The notes under the pieces are model-generated. The model ran no database searches, was not told the DNA's origin, and worked only from the letters and a program-made list of their open reading frames with translations. A stretch of 64,000 nt of DNA from Ailanthus altissimus (taxonomy: Eukaryota > Streptophyta > Magnoliopsida > Sapindales > Simaroubaceae): contig OX327709.1 of assembly GCA_946807835.1 (NCBI GenBank), forward strand, positions 24,367,501 to 24,431,500. The letters are read 5' to 3'. Numbering within the stretch: the stretch's first letter is position 1; every line of letters begins with the position of its first letter. Position numbers and translations under genes: made by a program. This document shows positions 47,557 through 62,107 of the stretch, piece by piece.

Positions 47557-47623
47557 CACGTGTGAAGAACCAGAAACCAAGTATCAACTTCAAGAACTAT
47601 TCACGTTCCGTTTCGGTATATAA
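47557..47623 (+). promoter_or_regulatory. S6K promoter elements: G-box and TATA box
   Basis: A G-box core CACGTG lies at 47557-47562 and a TATATAA box at 47617-47623. GC-richer leader sequence (CTCCTCCCTCTGCGTCCC) begins shortly after. A donor-like CCCAG/GTGAAT near 47699 and an acceptor GATTGCAG ending at 48402 suggest a leader intron of about 700 bp. The assignment is from sequence likeness only. Confidence 0.5.
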
Positions 47624-48421
47624 CTGGCTCCGCGAATAATTCGTTTTCAATTTTAAATTCCGATCTTTGGCCTTCTCCTCCCTCTGCGTCCCTCCCAGGT
47701 GAATTCCCTTCCTGTTCGCTCCCTTCTCTGATCTTTGATGTGTTTTACTACGTCGTTTTATGTTAAATCTGTTATGCTTGGTTACTGAGAAATTGTGGGA
47801 AGACGTAAGATTTAAAAGAAAACGAAAGAAAAAGATTAGTGAGAATAGAACACGTGATGGAGTTATAGATTTGGGCTACTATGACTACAAGGGTATCCTC
47901 CTTTTTCGAAAGTTTCACGTGTTCTTTTCAGAAACAAAATTATAAAAAAAAAAAGACGAAAGATTAAGATTTTAATGGAAAGTTCGTAATTTTGTGTCTT
48001 CTTGTTGTTATTACGTTCATGATTTTGGTTAGCAACTTTTGAGTATGTATTTATTATGCAAGTGGTTCTTTCGGATCTGAGCTGGTGTTTATGTTTTGGG
48101 TTTTATATTTGATTGCTTGTACTGTGTGAGGTACAAGTTTTGCTTTTTGATGGCTAGATTTTGTTTCGTTCTTGTTTATTTATGAGCTTCCATCTACTTT
48201 CTCTTTAAACTTCTGATTTTTTATTTTAACATTATTCTTGCCTTTTTAGCTTGCATATTCATATAAACATGTTAGTGAATATGTAATCTATTTTTTTTCT
48301 TTTGTTCTATGGGCAGGATTTATCAAATTGTTGCTTTTATAGGAAAATATATCTAATTTTAGAGACTGATTGTATGCTTTTGTTTTTGGCATTGGATTGC
48401 AGACTTGACAGCTTGATCTTC

Positions 48422-48616
48422 ATGAATTTGAGAATTACTGGAGCATCAACCGTTTCCTGCAACTTGGGAAACAAGAACAACTTCTTCTCCTGGATTTTGT
48501 TTTGCTTATTGCCAAAGTTTCTAGGGACTTCTATTACATACGTGCCTTTCCTTTTGATTAAGGCCATTGACAGGGTTGAAACTGTTCTTGTTTTGGACCA
48601 TCTAGGGGAAATTTAG
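48422..48616 (+). CDS. Upstream ORF (64 codons) in the S6K leader
   Basis: Lies in the leader exon beginning at about 48403, ahead of the S6K start at 48679. It begins MNLRITGAST, has a hydrophobic middle (WILFCLLPKFLG) and ends DHLGEI. It does not overlap the main frame. If the leader is as inferred, ribosomes would meet this frame first and main translation would depend on reinitiation. No homology is known to me, and peptide conservation is untested. Confidence 0.4.
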   Translation: MNLRITGASTVSCNLGNKNNFFSWILFCLLPKFLGTSITYVPFLLIKAIDRVETVLVLDHLGEI

Positions 48617-48678
48617 TTCAGGTGGTAATTCATTGCAATATCTGTACTCCTATCATTTAGACTTGAGATTTGGTTAAC

Positions 48679-50913
<2,235 letters not shown>

Positions 50914-51467
50914 CACGTGTTAAGACCTTTGTTAATAGATTGGGTACTTCCACCATGTTGTTTTAATTTAAATGCCCCTTCGTAGGGATGTGTTTAAGTT
51001 ATGTGAGATGGATTTGCCGTAGAGAAACTTGTGATGTACTGTAGATACGCAAATCTTAGCTGCCCAATATTATTTCTTTGATGTTTGCGGTCTTTTGCCT
51101 CTTTTTCTTTTTCCTTTTTTTTTTTTTCCTTTTTGTGTTCTCGTGGATGGATTGAGATGTGTTGCTTTATGGAATCTTGAAATTACAATTGTAATCAACT
51201 AAATGAAAGAGGAATTAGGGAGGCATTGTTAGGGCCTTAATGAGAAAGGCCAAAAGCAACAAAATTGCTTGGGCGTTCATGGACGAGCTCATTGGAAACT
51301 TGGTGATAAAATAGGCTGTTCTTTATCCACGTATGTTCTTTTTTGTAAATGGATAAACCTATGCATGGCACGTGGCACAAGACCAGCCTCTGCTGACTCT
51401 TGAACAAAGCCAAAAGCAAAACCAAACTCAGCTCAAATTCTTGTGTGTAGTTACCAAAACTACCAGT
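50914..51467. other. S6K 3' region and STN8 promoter
   Basis: T-rich S6K 3' untranslated DNA to about 51200, then the short upstream region of STN8, in the same direction. No gene was seen. A CACGTGG element at 51369-51375 and a CCACGTAT site near 51328 are G-box-like and may serve STN8. Confidence 0.45.
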
Positions 51468-53520
51468 ATGGCTTCTCTGCTTTCTCCAACAACATTTACA
51501 CTTAAACAGAATTCCAAAACTATTTGCTTTTCTCCATTAAAACCCCCTCCACAAAGTAATTTCTGTACTCTGTCATACCGTTTCAGAGCTAATCCTTTAA
51601 GGTGCAATGCCTTTTTTGGCAACATCCCAGATGATCTTTTGGATCAATCATTGTCTCAATTCCCTATTTTTCAGACTAGTCTTGTTCAATTTCAGAGAGT
51701 TTCGGGAGAATTATCAGATATGCAGAGGTGGGGGTTTCTGGTTTTTGGTGGGTTGACATGGATATACTTGACTGCAAGGCCAGGTGTTCTTATAGGTGCC
51801 ATTGATGCATATCTTCTAGCTCCTTTGCAATTGGGTCTGGACAGTTTGCTGGGAAGGAGGAGCTTGAAGAGGACTGATTTTGTGATAGGAGATAAACTGG
51901 GAGAAGGGTCTTTTGGTGTTGTCTATTCTGGAGCCATTGTTCCCAAGAATGTGGCTGTCGAAGAGAGGGGACTCAAAAGAGGAAGAGGAAGATCTTTAGA
52001 GTTGGATCAAAGGTTCAAGGAAAAGGTCATTCTCAAGAAGGTAGTTAAATAACTATGTGATTGATCACATGATAACGTTCTAGTTCGGGGCAAGTGAATT
52101 GAGACCTAATATGCTTTTTGATCATGTTTTCTTATTGGTGGGAATGTGCAGGTGAAAATTGGAGTTCAGGGGGCTAAGGAATGTGGTGATTTTGAGGAAT
52201 GGTTCAATTATAGGCTATCAAGAGCTGCTCCTGAAACATGTGCCGAGTTCCTTGGAAGTTTTATTGCTGATAGAACAAACTCGCAGTTTACAAAAGGTGG
52301 CAAGTGGCTTGTTTGGAGATTTGAGGTACTCAAATGTAAATTTAATATGCATTTCAAATACTAACTGGAAATTTCTCTCTATCCAACTTCCTCTGATCAG
52401 GAACAAGCTAACTATATTAATATGCTCGTCTAATAGTCATAATTGAGTTTGTGGCCTTTGCTATCTTGATGTATGTTTAGTTCTTGATTAAATGAACTTT
52501 GTTTGTTTGTTTGTTAAATGCTTGCAGATAAAATACACAGTTCTGAAATTCATGTTTCCCCCCACTAATTGTAGGGATGTCCATGTAACAGGGAGATCGA
52601 AGTCTCGCTGATTACATGAAAGACCGCAACTTCCCTTTTAATTTAGAGTCTTACATGTTTGGACGTGTCTTGGAAGGTGTAGATTCTACAAAACGGCGTG
52701 CACTGATCATCAAGCAAATACTGCGTCAGATTATTACTTCACTTAAAAAAATCCATGACACAGGCATTGTTCACCGGGATGTAAAGCCATCCAATTTAGT
52801 GGTAACAAAGAGGGGACAGATCAAGCTAATAGATTTCGGAGCAGCAACAGATCTTCGCATTGGCAAAAATTATGTACCTGACCGTACTCTGCTTGATCCT
52901 GATTATTGTCCCCCTGAATTATATGTACTTCCCGAGGAAACACCAAGTCCTCCTCCGGAACCTGTAGCTGCTTTCCTTTCCCCAATTCTCTGGCAGGTAC
53001 TGCAGTTTCAAACTTTCATCTTCACATTGAATAATGATTGGATATTTAGTGGGTTTTGGATTATGATGCTGAGTTATGTTTATGTTCAGATAGTGATTTA
53101 GTTTAGCTCACTTTCAATTTACAATCCATACGGTTGCTGATGCACTAAGTTGAGTTTGTATTATTATTGCAGCTGAACAGTCCCGACCTGTTCGATATGT
53201 ACTCTGCTGGGATTGTACTCTTGCAAATGGCAATACCAACATTAAGGTCTACTGCAGGCTTAAAGAACTTCAATTCAGAAATAAAGACAGCTAAATATGA
53301 CTTGAATAAATGGAGAGAGTACACTCGATTGAGGCCTGATTTCACCATTCTTGATCTTGACTCTGGTAGAGGTTGGGATCTAGCCACAAAGCTTATTTCA
53401 GAGAGAGGCTTCCTTAGAAGGGGTCGTCTATCAGCAGCTGCAGCTTTGAGGCATCCTTATTTTTTGTTGGGTGGTGACCAGGCAGCTGCAGTTCTGTCAA
53501 AACTAAGTTTATCCAAGTAA
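51468..53520 (+). CDS. STN8: Thylakoid protein kinase STN8
   Basis: Four exons, 51468-52040, 52152-52325, 52592-52996 and 53173-53520, all phase 0, 499 residues. The Ser/Thr-rich start is a plastid transit peptide. A hydrophobic segment ([20 protein letters not shown]) near residue 90-110 anchors it to the thylakoid. The kinase domain has [29 protein letters not shown], the [13 protein letters not shown] motif and LDPDYCPPE. The [19 protein letters not shown] stretch and the [18 protein letters not shown] region match the STN7/STN8 family. It lacks the long C-terminal tail of STN7, which with the [18 protein letters not shown] start favours STN8. STN8 phosphorylates photosystem II core proteins in high light. 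A broken copy of the last exon lies at 57969. Confidence 0.94.
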
Positions 53521-54495
53521 TGGACTGTGTTTGCTCATGTGAGTGCATGGTTCTTACATATCCTCATTGTATTTTATGTATACTCTTTTAGCTTATTATG
53601 TTAAGTTTTCAGAGGACGGTTTTGAAAAACCAAGTTCATCTTGTATGGGACAAGGTTCAATGACCCTTTTTGCTATGGGATACTACAGTTAATTATGCTT
53701 TTTCTTATCCAGGGACGGAAGGCAGGAAGAGAATGACCCAATGTGGATGGGGTGATTGCCAATTTCAGCCTTTCAATTTTATCGGATGATCAAGTTAGGT
53801 ATCACACATATTTACGTAGCCATACTCAGCCATTTACTCGGCCCTTTTGGAGCCCACCATTTTTTAATATCCTTTGGTGACTGGATACATCGAAATTCTT
53901 CTTTACTGCAGTTTCAGTTAATTATCTCTTCTCCAAACCTTGTTTGTATTATGTATTTCATTAGCAACTCCAGGAGCCAAAGACTTACATTAACAGGGAA
54001 ATGGCAAATCTAAAGTTGTATAAACAAATCAGAGGATTACAATCAACCATCAGAATGTTGATCGCTATTGCTGTGTTTTTGAGATTTCCTGTAATTAGCT
54101 TCAGTCATCAGGCTCTGATGTCCATGTACTGCTATTCACTTTCCTAAATTTATTACCAAGTTATATACAAGTTCTTCAAGACATTATCTCAACAGACTTT
54201 GTTATTCACTATTAATCACTTGCTAATTAAAATTCTTATATGTCCATGCATGTAACATTATTTCTGGATGCAGCCCTGTTTCCTTATGATTCTTCTGCCA
54301 AATATATAAAACCGGCAAATTGAGCCTTGTTTTTGGGATCGAATCAAAATGGTTAATACTATACTTTGTATGATAAATGAAAAGGAAAGAAGTTTTTGTA
54401 GCGTCTTGTTTCTTTTTCCTGTGTGATTAGGATCTTTTACTGCCTAAACAGTTGCTACGGATGTCTAACACTGATCCCATTTGATAAAATCCAGC
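53521..54495. other. STN8 3' region; convergent with the membrane-protein gene
   Basis: STN8 3' untranslated DNA (its first part also occurs after the fragment at 57969-58204), then AT-rich DNA up to the stop codon of the minus-strand gene. No gene was seen. Confidence 0.5.
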
Positions 54496-57046
54496 CTACT
54501 GAGAAGGCTTCGTTCTGTACACTTTGACAGAGATCATAAAAATAAGTACAATTGCAGCAATTGCGCCCTTGATGGCCATCCCTTGCTCTACAAGTGCACA
54601 GCAGCCGATGAAGGAAAAAGCAACACGGTGCCAGTGATCTTGGTCCCGCTAAGATTACAGCAGAAACTGCGTACTCGATAACCAAGCCAAAATCTGTAGA
54701 ACATGGACCGTATCATCACACAATTCCAAATGTATCTGTGCAATAATAAGTAGTAACCAGTGCACACCCAACGAAAAGTGTGAAGGCATAGAGCATTCTT
54801 CTTCCGAACTAAGAAGCACTCCAGCTAAAGCTAAAATTAGTGACTAATCAGAGCCAGCTGAAAACAGGTTTAATCCAGCAGTAGGTATGGACCACATGGG
54901 CAGGAGGCTCTTTGCTTTCCAAGTGACAGGTGATATACGTAGATGCAGTCTAGTTTGAACTTGGGAAAGAGACCAGGGTTGCATGCTGAAGCACAACAAT
55001 TAAAAGTGTTTGATAGACAATTTTCATTCAAATGCTAGTGTTGTCGCTTTTAACACAGCTGCCTTGGAGTGGAAATACTCATTTTTAAGCAAGATTAGTG
55101 ATACGTCTACCTAATATATAATATGACAAAGTGGTTACTTGCTTCAACATTACATGACACAGCTTGGACAGACTCAAAATGGACCATAATAATCCAAGAT
55201 GAGGAATCATAGAGCAAGCAATATGAAGCAAAATATTCATATTGCACTTAATTATAGTGACAAAGGTAAATGACAAGATCATGTGTTAATATCCATGTAA
55301 CTGAAGACAAACCACAATATGTGTATAAGAGAGATAACATACATGTAGATCATGAACTCCCAGGACAAAATACCGATCAAGTGTACCAGCAAGCAGATAG
55401 CTGCCGAAGAGGCATTATATTCTGAAAACCAGAGAAATCAGTCAATTAAGATACTTTATTCAATTTGTAACATGACCCAGATTGCTGCCATTTGAAAGTA
55501 AATAAGAGGTAAAAGAGCCACAGAAAGAATACAACCCCTTATCTGGTTACGAAGGTTCCAACCAGCTCCATCCTCCTCTGGCAACAGATACAATTGTGGT
55601 GCAACCACAAGGATGCCGTAGCACTGTAGTTTGTTAAATTAATATAATCAACCTTAATACTAACCATGCATGAAATAACTGTTCTACTTTTTCATACACC
55701 AAAGGAAAAACTGATCAGACAACAGATATTGCATTAAGCAATTCAAAGCCTTTTCCTAAAATCAAATTTAAAAATCCAAGCATTATATTTGCTAGAATGC
55801 TAGCTTTCCAACTTCTTATTGACGACCACTATCCTCTCCTCACTCTAATAACCACAAATGACTGCTTTACGATTACAGTGCAGGACACCTCTTAATTTTC
55901 CTATTTCTGATTCCCAAACTGTAAGTGACTCCACCTACCAGCCATATAAGCACACAAGGCCAGACCTATTGTCAGCATACTAACAACCGAGGCAGATGTG
56001 ACACATAAAGAGAACAGATGTTAAAGCAACAATTACAAAAGTATAAGAGCAGTCTTTAGTAAGGAAAAGGAATGTCAGTAATTGAAGCTACACAAAGTTA
56101 CATGCATATTTAAGAACACAAAAATTCGCCTTCACACATACACATTTCTTGTACCACAAATGAAAATCATTTAATGTTAGTATCCTATGTTATAACATAT
56201 TAGGGATAGAGGGAATAGATGAGTTTTCTGGACACGTAATTACAACCCCATAATATCTCCTACACAAGTATATCAACAATCAGTTTCCAAACATATATGA
56301 AAGACTCTTAATTGGACTTTGGTTTTGCCTGAAATTAAGAGTGAGCAGCAAGGAAGACACTAAAACGAGTTATCTTACATTAATCTACATCCCTCCAGTT
56401 ATCTATTTCTTTTCTATTTGGTTCGCTTCAAATTCCTAAATTATTTACTTCCAATATCATATGCTACAAGTGTACTACATTCTGAACCACAGCGTGATGA
56501 AGCCTCACAGTCCTACAATATCATGAGAAAATCTAATATAGACATAAGAATTACATACTGTATTGCTTACTTCAAGTGCATAAATCTTAAAAGACTATAA
56601 CATCAACAAGAGTCAAAAGGCATTTACCAAGCAATCAGCGAATCCAGGTGAATCGTGATTGAAAATCATCCTATCGTAGAGCTGCTACAAAGGATTAAAA
56701 AAAAAAGACACAATAACAAATAAAGTTGAAGTAGTACCATGTCAAGTGAATCACAACTTCAAAACAGCCACTCTCAAAACCCATCCATAGTGTTTGAACT
56801 TTACTCAGAAAGTTCTTGTCTAGGTTCTGATAGAGCCCATTGCAGCATCCAAACCAGCAGACAACCGGGTTGTATTTGATAATCATGCAAAAATCAAACA
56901 AAAAATGGCACTACACACACCCAAGAATTACAAAAATAGCTTATAGTAACATGAAAGATCTCTTAGTATTTAAAGAATAAAAATGTAACCTGATGGAGCC
57001 AACCTGAAACCATAGCACAGTCTGACTCACCGCTACCTTATAAAAC
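54496..57046 (-). CDS. Unrecognised multi-pass membrane protein (5' end not found)
   Basis: Six coding blocks on the minus strand join in phase: 57004-57046, 56628-56684, 55536-55623, 55339-55421, 54722-54808 and 54496-54648. Together they encode about 169 residues. They read VAVSQTVLWFQ, then LYDRMIFNHDSPGFADCL, CYGILVVAPQLYLLPEED, a hydrophobic SAAICLLVHLIGILSWEF, LYAFTLFVGCALVTTYYC, and a last exon with VAFSFIGCCALVEQG and GAIAAIVLIFMISVKVY ending TKPSQ. At least three or four membrane segments are visible. The donor ending block 4 (GTTATC) and that of block 3 (GTTGTA) are weak, so those edges may be off. The start codon must be further upstream (block 1 begins in phase 2) and was not found. 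I do not recognise the family. Confidence 0.5.
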
Positions 57047-57968
57047 CTGCATTAGTTACATAAAAAAATTTCCCTTAATCCAAATCTGACCCAACTAACA
57101 TATGCATGGATACCACTAAAATATACCTTAAGGACCCATTAAATTCAAGGAAGCTTCAGTTATTACAAATCAAGAGCTTTCAAATGAATGCACCCATTTT
57201 CACAAAAACCAAATCTAATAATTTTAAAATTATACTCCAGTCACTTCAACTTAAATACTTAAAAACCAAGAGACTCCATCGACTCTTTTAATCCATTACA
57301 CCATGTCGAAGTTTAAGTATTTAATACGGGTCCTTACTAAAGTTAATGAAATTTTCTACAAAGGACCAAATTTTCTATTCAAACAGATGGCAAAAAATAA
57401 TGAATTACGATAAAATTAAGTATATTTAAATTTAATTCAGATAAATTTGTATTTAGATCTAAAATATTAAAGTAAAATTGACCTTATTCTATTTTTAAAT
57501 TTAAAATTGCCAGCATAAGTTGTAATTATGTTAATCGTTACTTTTAAATCAATCAAACTTTAAGTTGTAATTATGTTAATTGTTACTTTGAAATAAATCA
57601 AACTTTTATTTTCTTTACTTGCATTATGTTAATAAAATTATAATAAATATAAAATATCAAAATAATGAAACATAATTGATTTATAAACAACAACTGATAC
57701 AATCACGATTGATGCCTGCGCTGCTCCCAAAATCGATTTTCTGGGTTGCGAAATCTGGCTTTTTTCTTTCTCATCTTTTCAAGTTTGTTGCGTAATATTT
57801 TGGTTGTAGATAAACTTGGTATCATCTTCAGAACTTGCCATTTGCTTTCGGAGAGGAGGAATTTCAATGTAAGGAACATTGTGAGTGACATGCCAGGGGC
57901 TAAAGTCTTTTCATGACATTGGTGCTGGTACTAGAAATCCTTGTTTAAATTGATACGCACCCATGCAA
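57047..57968. other. AT-rich DNA upstream of the membrane-protein gene
   Basis: The missing first exon of the minus-strand gene could lie here or beyond the STN8 fragment, but no convincing exon was seen. Near 57530-57600 a short segment (AAGTTGTAATTATGTTAAT) occurs twice in tandem. Confidence 0.4.
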
Positions 57969-58300
57969 GAGTCTACTGCAGGCTTAAAGAATTTCAACTT
58001 AGAAACAAAGATGGCTAAGACTTTGAATAAATGGAGAGAATACACTCGATTGACACCTGATTTCACCATTCTTGATCTTGACTTTGGTAGAAGTTTAGAT
58101 CTAGCCACAAAGCGTGTTTCGGCATCTATCAACAGCATCCTTATTTCTTGTTGGGTGGTGACCAGGCAGCTGCAGTTCTGTCAAAGTTGAGCTTAACCAA
58201 GTAGTGAACTGTTTGCTGATGTGTGTTTGTGGTTCTGAGCCATCTACATTCCATATTCTGTATATTTTTCACTTATTTTAGTAGGTTCGATAATTGACAA
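57969..58300 (+). pseudogene. Truncated copy of the STN8 last exon and 3' end
   Basis: From GTCTACTGCAGGCTTAAAGA to the stop at 58202-58204 this matches the final exon of STN8 (53248-53520). It keeps [17 protein letters not shown] and the tail ending in KPS-like LTK-stop. The likeness continues into the 3' untranslated DNA (TTTGCTGATGTG versus TTTGCTCATGTG). A deletion of about 37 bases after ATAAAGCGTGTTTC-type sequence removes RRGRLSAAA and shifts the frame. Exons 1-3 and the kinase motifs are absent. Matching 3' flank and lack of a poly-A tail suggest duplication at the DNA level. Confidence 0.8.
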
Positions 58301-58998
58301 ACCTTGCCTACTATTGACGTATTCTATTTACATCAAAAAACATATTAGAAACATTCATAATCACAACAATAGCAACAAAGCTGGTGATCCCCATGTCTGC
58401 AAATCAGCAGATGGCGGGTTAAGAGTAGTGCAGCCCTTTTGGTGGTGACTCTGAAATGATTACAAATTCTGGCAAGTAATTCCAACTCCGGGTCTCCAAT
58501 CCGAACCATATTCTGAAGATTAAGAGCCACATTTTAGCATGATTTTTGACTTAACTGCATGATAAGTACGTTATTATGCATCCGATGACAAGACTGGTCC
58601 CATAAAGCTTCCTTCTTCCAAGTCTTAAGAAGCAGTTTTACATGTCAGGGAAAGGCGTAAACCAAGTTTTATTTACTGCTCAGCGATTGGTGACGTATTG
58701 GGCAAATGGCAATGATTTTATAGTATGAACTTGGGAGAGTGCCAACAATGACAGCCAAATCTATATTTTGTTGCTAACGACTGAACTTGACAGGGTTTTA
58801 GCACTTTGAAGTATAAAGACAGCAAGTGGTATAAGCAAACCAAGAAAAGAGTTTAAGCACATATAAATTCTTTACTCGGTGTTCTTGTTTTCTACATCCA
58901 TGACCATATTTATGTTTTTGCAACAGCAATGCAAACAGGTACATACTTTATACAAAGTTAATTCTCTTACGTCGGGTTGGACTTTTTTCATATACAAA
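58301..58998. other. Intergenic DNA 3' of the mannanase gene
   Basis: Contains the presumed 3' untranslated part of the mannanase (minus strand). A GC-balanced patch at about 58370-58530 has an open frame on the minus strand including QNMVRIGDPELELLARIC, but it has no partner exons and is not called as a gene. Confidence 0.4.
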
Positions 58999-61251
58999 TT
59001 ACAGATCATCATGGTAAAGGAATCCCTCCAAAGGATTTTTTTTCTTGCAACCCCATTTACACTTCATAGAACACAAGTTGTTGAAGATTGCAATTCTTGT
59101 GGAATGAAGGGATATGATATTTGAAGTTGAAGGAGATCTTGAAAGAACAATTGCATACCCGTCATCCATGTAGTCTGTGCCATCAGGGAAGAGCTGCCAC
59201 AAAAGACTCCCAGCGCCACTGCCTCCTTTCTTTGTTGAGTTCAAGAGAGCTTTGTAGACTGTGCTGATCAGTGTGTCCCGGAATGTTGTATTATAGCCAG
59301 TGTCTTTTGTAGATACACCAAACTCAGAAAACACGACAGGCATTCCAAGATATTTCTCAGCATCCTCTATGTGTGCTTCCATCCATGATTTGGTGAATTG
59401 AAGATGGGCATCAGAAATTGTTTGTGAAATCCTTCATCCAAAAATTTGTTTATTTCGATAAACGTTTCATAATCATACCCATATGATAATGCACAAAGGA
59501 ACTTATGCTGCATTTTGATAAGCTTTTATGCTGTAATTCCCCCCACAGATTTTCATGTTTGTTTATATATTATAACCTAGTAAGCATTTATATTCCTTTG
59601 CAGTGTAAATACTTACCAGGAGTCTGCATAAATATGAACAGAAGCAAAGTCAACACCAAGAGTCTGGTGGTTTCTTATAAAGTCAGTTCCAACTTGTGTA
59701 GCATATGAATTTGGGTTGAATTGAGCCCTATCAGGGGCAGAGGGACCATAAAATCCCTCCAAACCAATCTCCACCAAGTGCTTTGCATCAATGCTTTTCA
59801 CATAGACGGCCATTTCTTGTATCCATGACTATAGAAGAAAGTTGTTCAACTACTTCAGAAAATGATGTCAATTTGCTACCAATTACCAAAATTATCTATG
59901 TAGATATAAATTTAAAAAGATAAAATAGTTATGCCACTTGTTGGAAAAGAGAAGAAAAAAAAAATCATACCTGTAGAGTATCACCAGAAGGATCTGAGGT
60001 GCACCGAGGCTCATTCATCAGTTCCCAAGCAAAAATTGTTGGGTCATTCTTGTAAGTGATGTTTGTGAAAGTATTGACTCTGTTGAGCACAGTCTACATT
60101 GCCAAAACATCAAAAGAGAGAAATACACTTAGTGTTGTTAGAAATAGAAGAAACACTGATGCTTAGCAATTTCCATGGAAATTTTCTGGTTCATAATTTA
60201 CTAGTGGAGGACAGTATCAGATACCATATGTTCAAGTTTTATTTGATGTGTACTTCAACTAATATAAGATAGTTACCTTGACATGGGCTTTGTAGTAGCT
60301 TCTGAGAGTTGGATGAGAGAAGAATTCATCATCTGAAGTCAAATTAAGGCCAGCAGCTTTTCCCCATTTAACATATTGTGCCTTGCCACCATATGCATCC
60401 CAGTTGTTGGTTAATGATAATATGAGCCTTATCTTATACTTTTTTGCTTCACTTATCACAAAATCCAGGGCCTGCATTTGAAAAGGGAACTTGTCGTGAT
60501 AATGATGAACAGTATCTAAACCTTGTTTTGCAAATACGAAGTAGATTAAATGAATTTGAACATGATATTGCTTCATCACAAGAAGCTAAAAGAATACAGA
60601 ACCAACATTAAGCATGATAATTCAGAAACGAGAATACCTTGAAAACTTCTTCATCATAAACTGATGGAGACTTCTGAAGAGCTTGCCATTGGCCATCGTT
60701 GAAAGCCCAGGTCCTACAAACTGTTAGACCCACTGAAGAAGCTTGTTGGAACAACTCAGTGACTTTTCCTCTCGTAGATTGATCAGCAGCAAGTACCATC
60801 AGCCAGTAAGTATTGAACCCATTAACATAAAAGGGTTGGCCATTAATCACAAATTGGTTCCCGTTCTTCTGCACCATTTGCCAGTCATCATTATCCCCAA
60901 CTCGCAAGTCATATACCCTGCACATTTGAACAAATTAACTAGCATTACAACCACATTTAATCATCTACTCAATCACTAACATGACAAATATGCAAAATAA
61001 TATCCAATGGGTTACCCGTGACTTGTGCTAGAATATGATAAATGATTCTCTGTTTCCTCCACTATTGACTCAAATCCCTCATCACCATTCACAGCGAAGA
61101 CGAAGCAACTCAAGCTTTGAAGAGAGATCATTAAAATGACCAATGAGAAAAAGGACTTGGACCCAAGTTTTATCTTGTGACAATCCATTGTATTAAGTCC
61201 CGTAGCCGCAATTTCTCGTTCTCCTTGGACCACATATTTATATGTACCCAT
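58999..61251 (-). CDS. MAN6: Secreted mannan endo-1,4-beta-mannosidase, GH5 (MAN6-like)
   Basis: Six exons: 61016-61188 (or to 61251), 60638-60917, 60277-60471, 59971-60093, 59617-59828 and 58999-59431. The product has 471 residues from the Met at 61188, or 492 from 61251. The later Met is followed at once by a signal-peptide core ([20 protein letters not shown]), so it is preferred. The enzyme cuts beta-1,4-mannan chains in the cell wall. The acid/base Glu is in ELMNEPR (exon 4), the nucleophile Glu in VVFSEFG (exon 6). Substrate-site motifs include [33 protein letters not shown] and [10 protein letters not shown] Cys/Lys-rich tail ([12 protein letters not shown]) extends past the catalytic domain. 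Mannanases of this type act in germination, xylem and fruit. The MAN6 name rests on gene order next to STN8 plus family likeness. Confidence 0.92.
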
Positions 61252-62107
61252 TCCATTCCATCGAAAGTTTCTTCTTTCTAAGGAACCAAATTGTAAGACG
61301 CAAGAAGAGTGTTGAAGAGAAGATGGGCCATTCTACCTTTGAAGCGAAGAAACCCCCATTCTTACCTCGGCCGTTATCTTCTCTTTCTCTTCCAGTTACA
61401 GAAAAGCATCGGGAGACAAAATTGCAATAAAAGTTTGGTGTGTCTTACCTTATGTTTGTAAAAGCAACAGCTGAATATGAACTCCCAAGCTAAGTTACAA
61501 TACAGTCCCACTGAATAAATGGGGCCTACTACACGAAACATCCATTTAGTTCATCTGTCACAAGTCATGGCCCTTTTCTGGGGAAAATGTTCTATAAGAA
61601 GCTTTTTTAACTAGATTGCTCATCTAGTATAAATATAATTCAAACGAAACTATTACTTTCTCCATCTTTTGGGGAAAAAAAACCATTATGAGAAAATTGC
61701 TTAAGCTGAAAAAGAGAAAGAAGGAACCAATGGTATATGCAAGAAACAGAAGTGTGGAAAGACTTGGAAGCTGGTTCATTTACTGGTTACAGTTTGCCCA
61801 GGTATGACATAGCAATCATGAAGCAGAAATGGAATTCCTTTATAGCACATTATATTATGATCTATGCTACTTCAGCAATAGACGAACCGCATTAATTCTG
61901 CATATCATACTTATTGCTTGTGAATCAGATGCATACAAGAGCGGATCATACTATTACTCATCGTTCCAAATTTGTAGTACGCTTTACCGTCAAACAGTTT
62001 AGGGGAAGAATGATATCAACTTTTTTTTAAAAAAAAAAATTACATTCATTCAGAACAAAATAATTTTACAAGTCTCACTAAGGACAGAAACAGTAAAAAG
62101 GTACTGT
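61252..62107. other. Mannanase promoter and eIF2-beta-like 3' region
   Basis: Both neighbours run on the minus strand. The part next to 61252-61450 should be leader and promoter of the mannanase. A run of T then A near 62020-62040 could form a weak hairpin. No gene was seen. Confidence 0.45.

Noticed and set aside
58345..58530. Minus-strand frame as first exon of the membrane gene
   Set aside because: Its possible donors give phase 0, whereas the first supported exon (57004-57046) needs phase 2.
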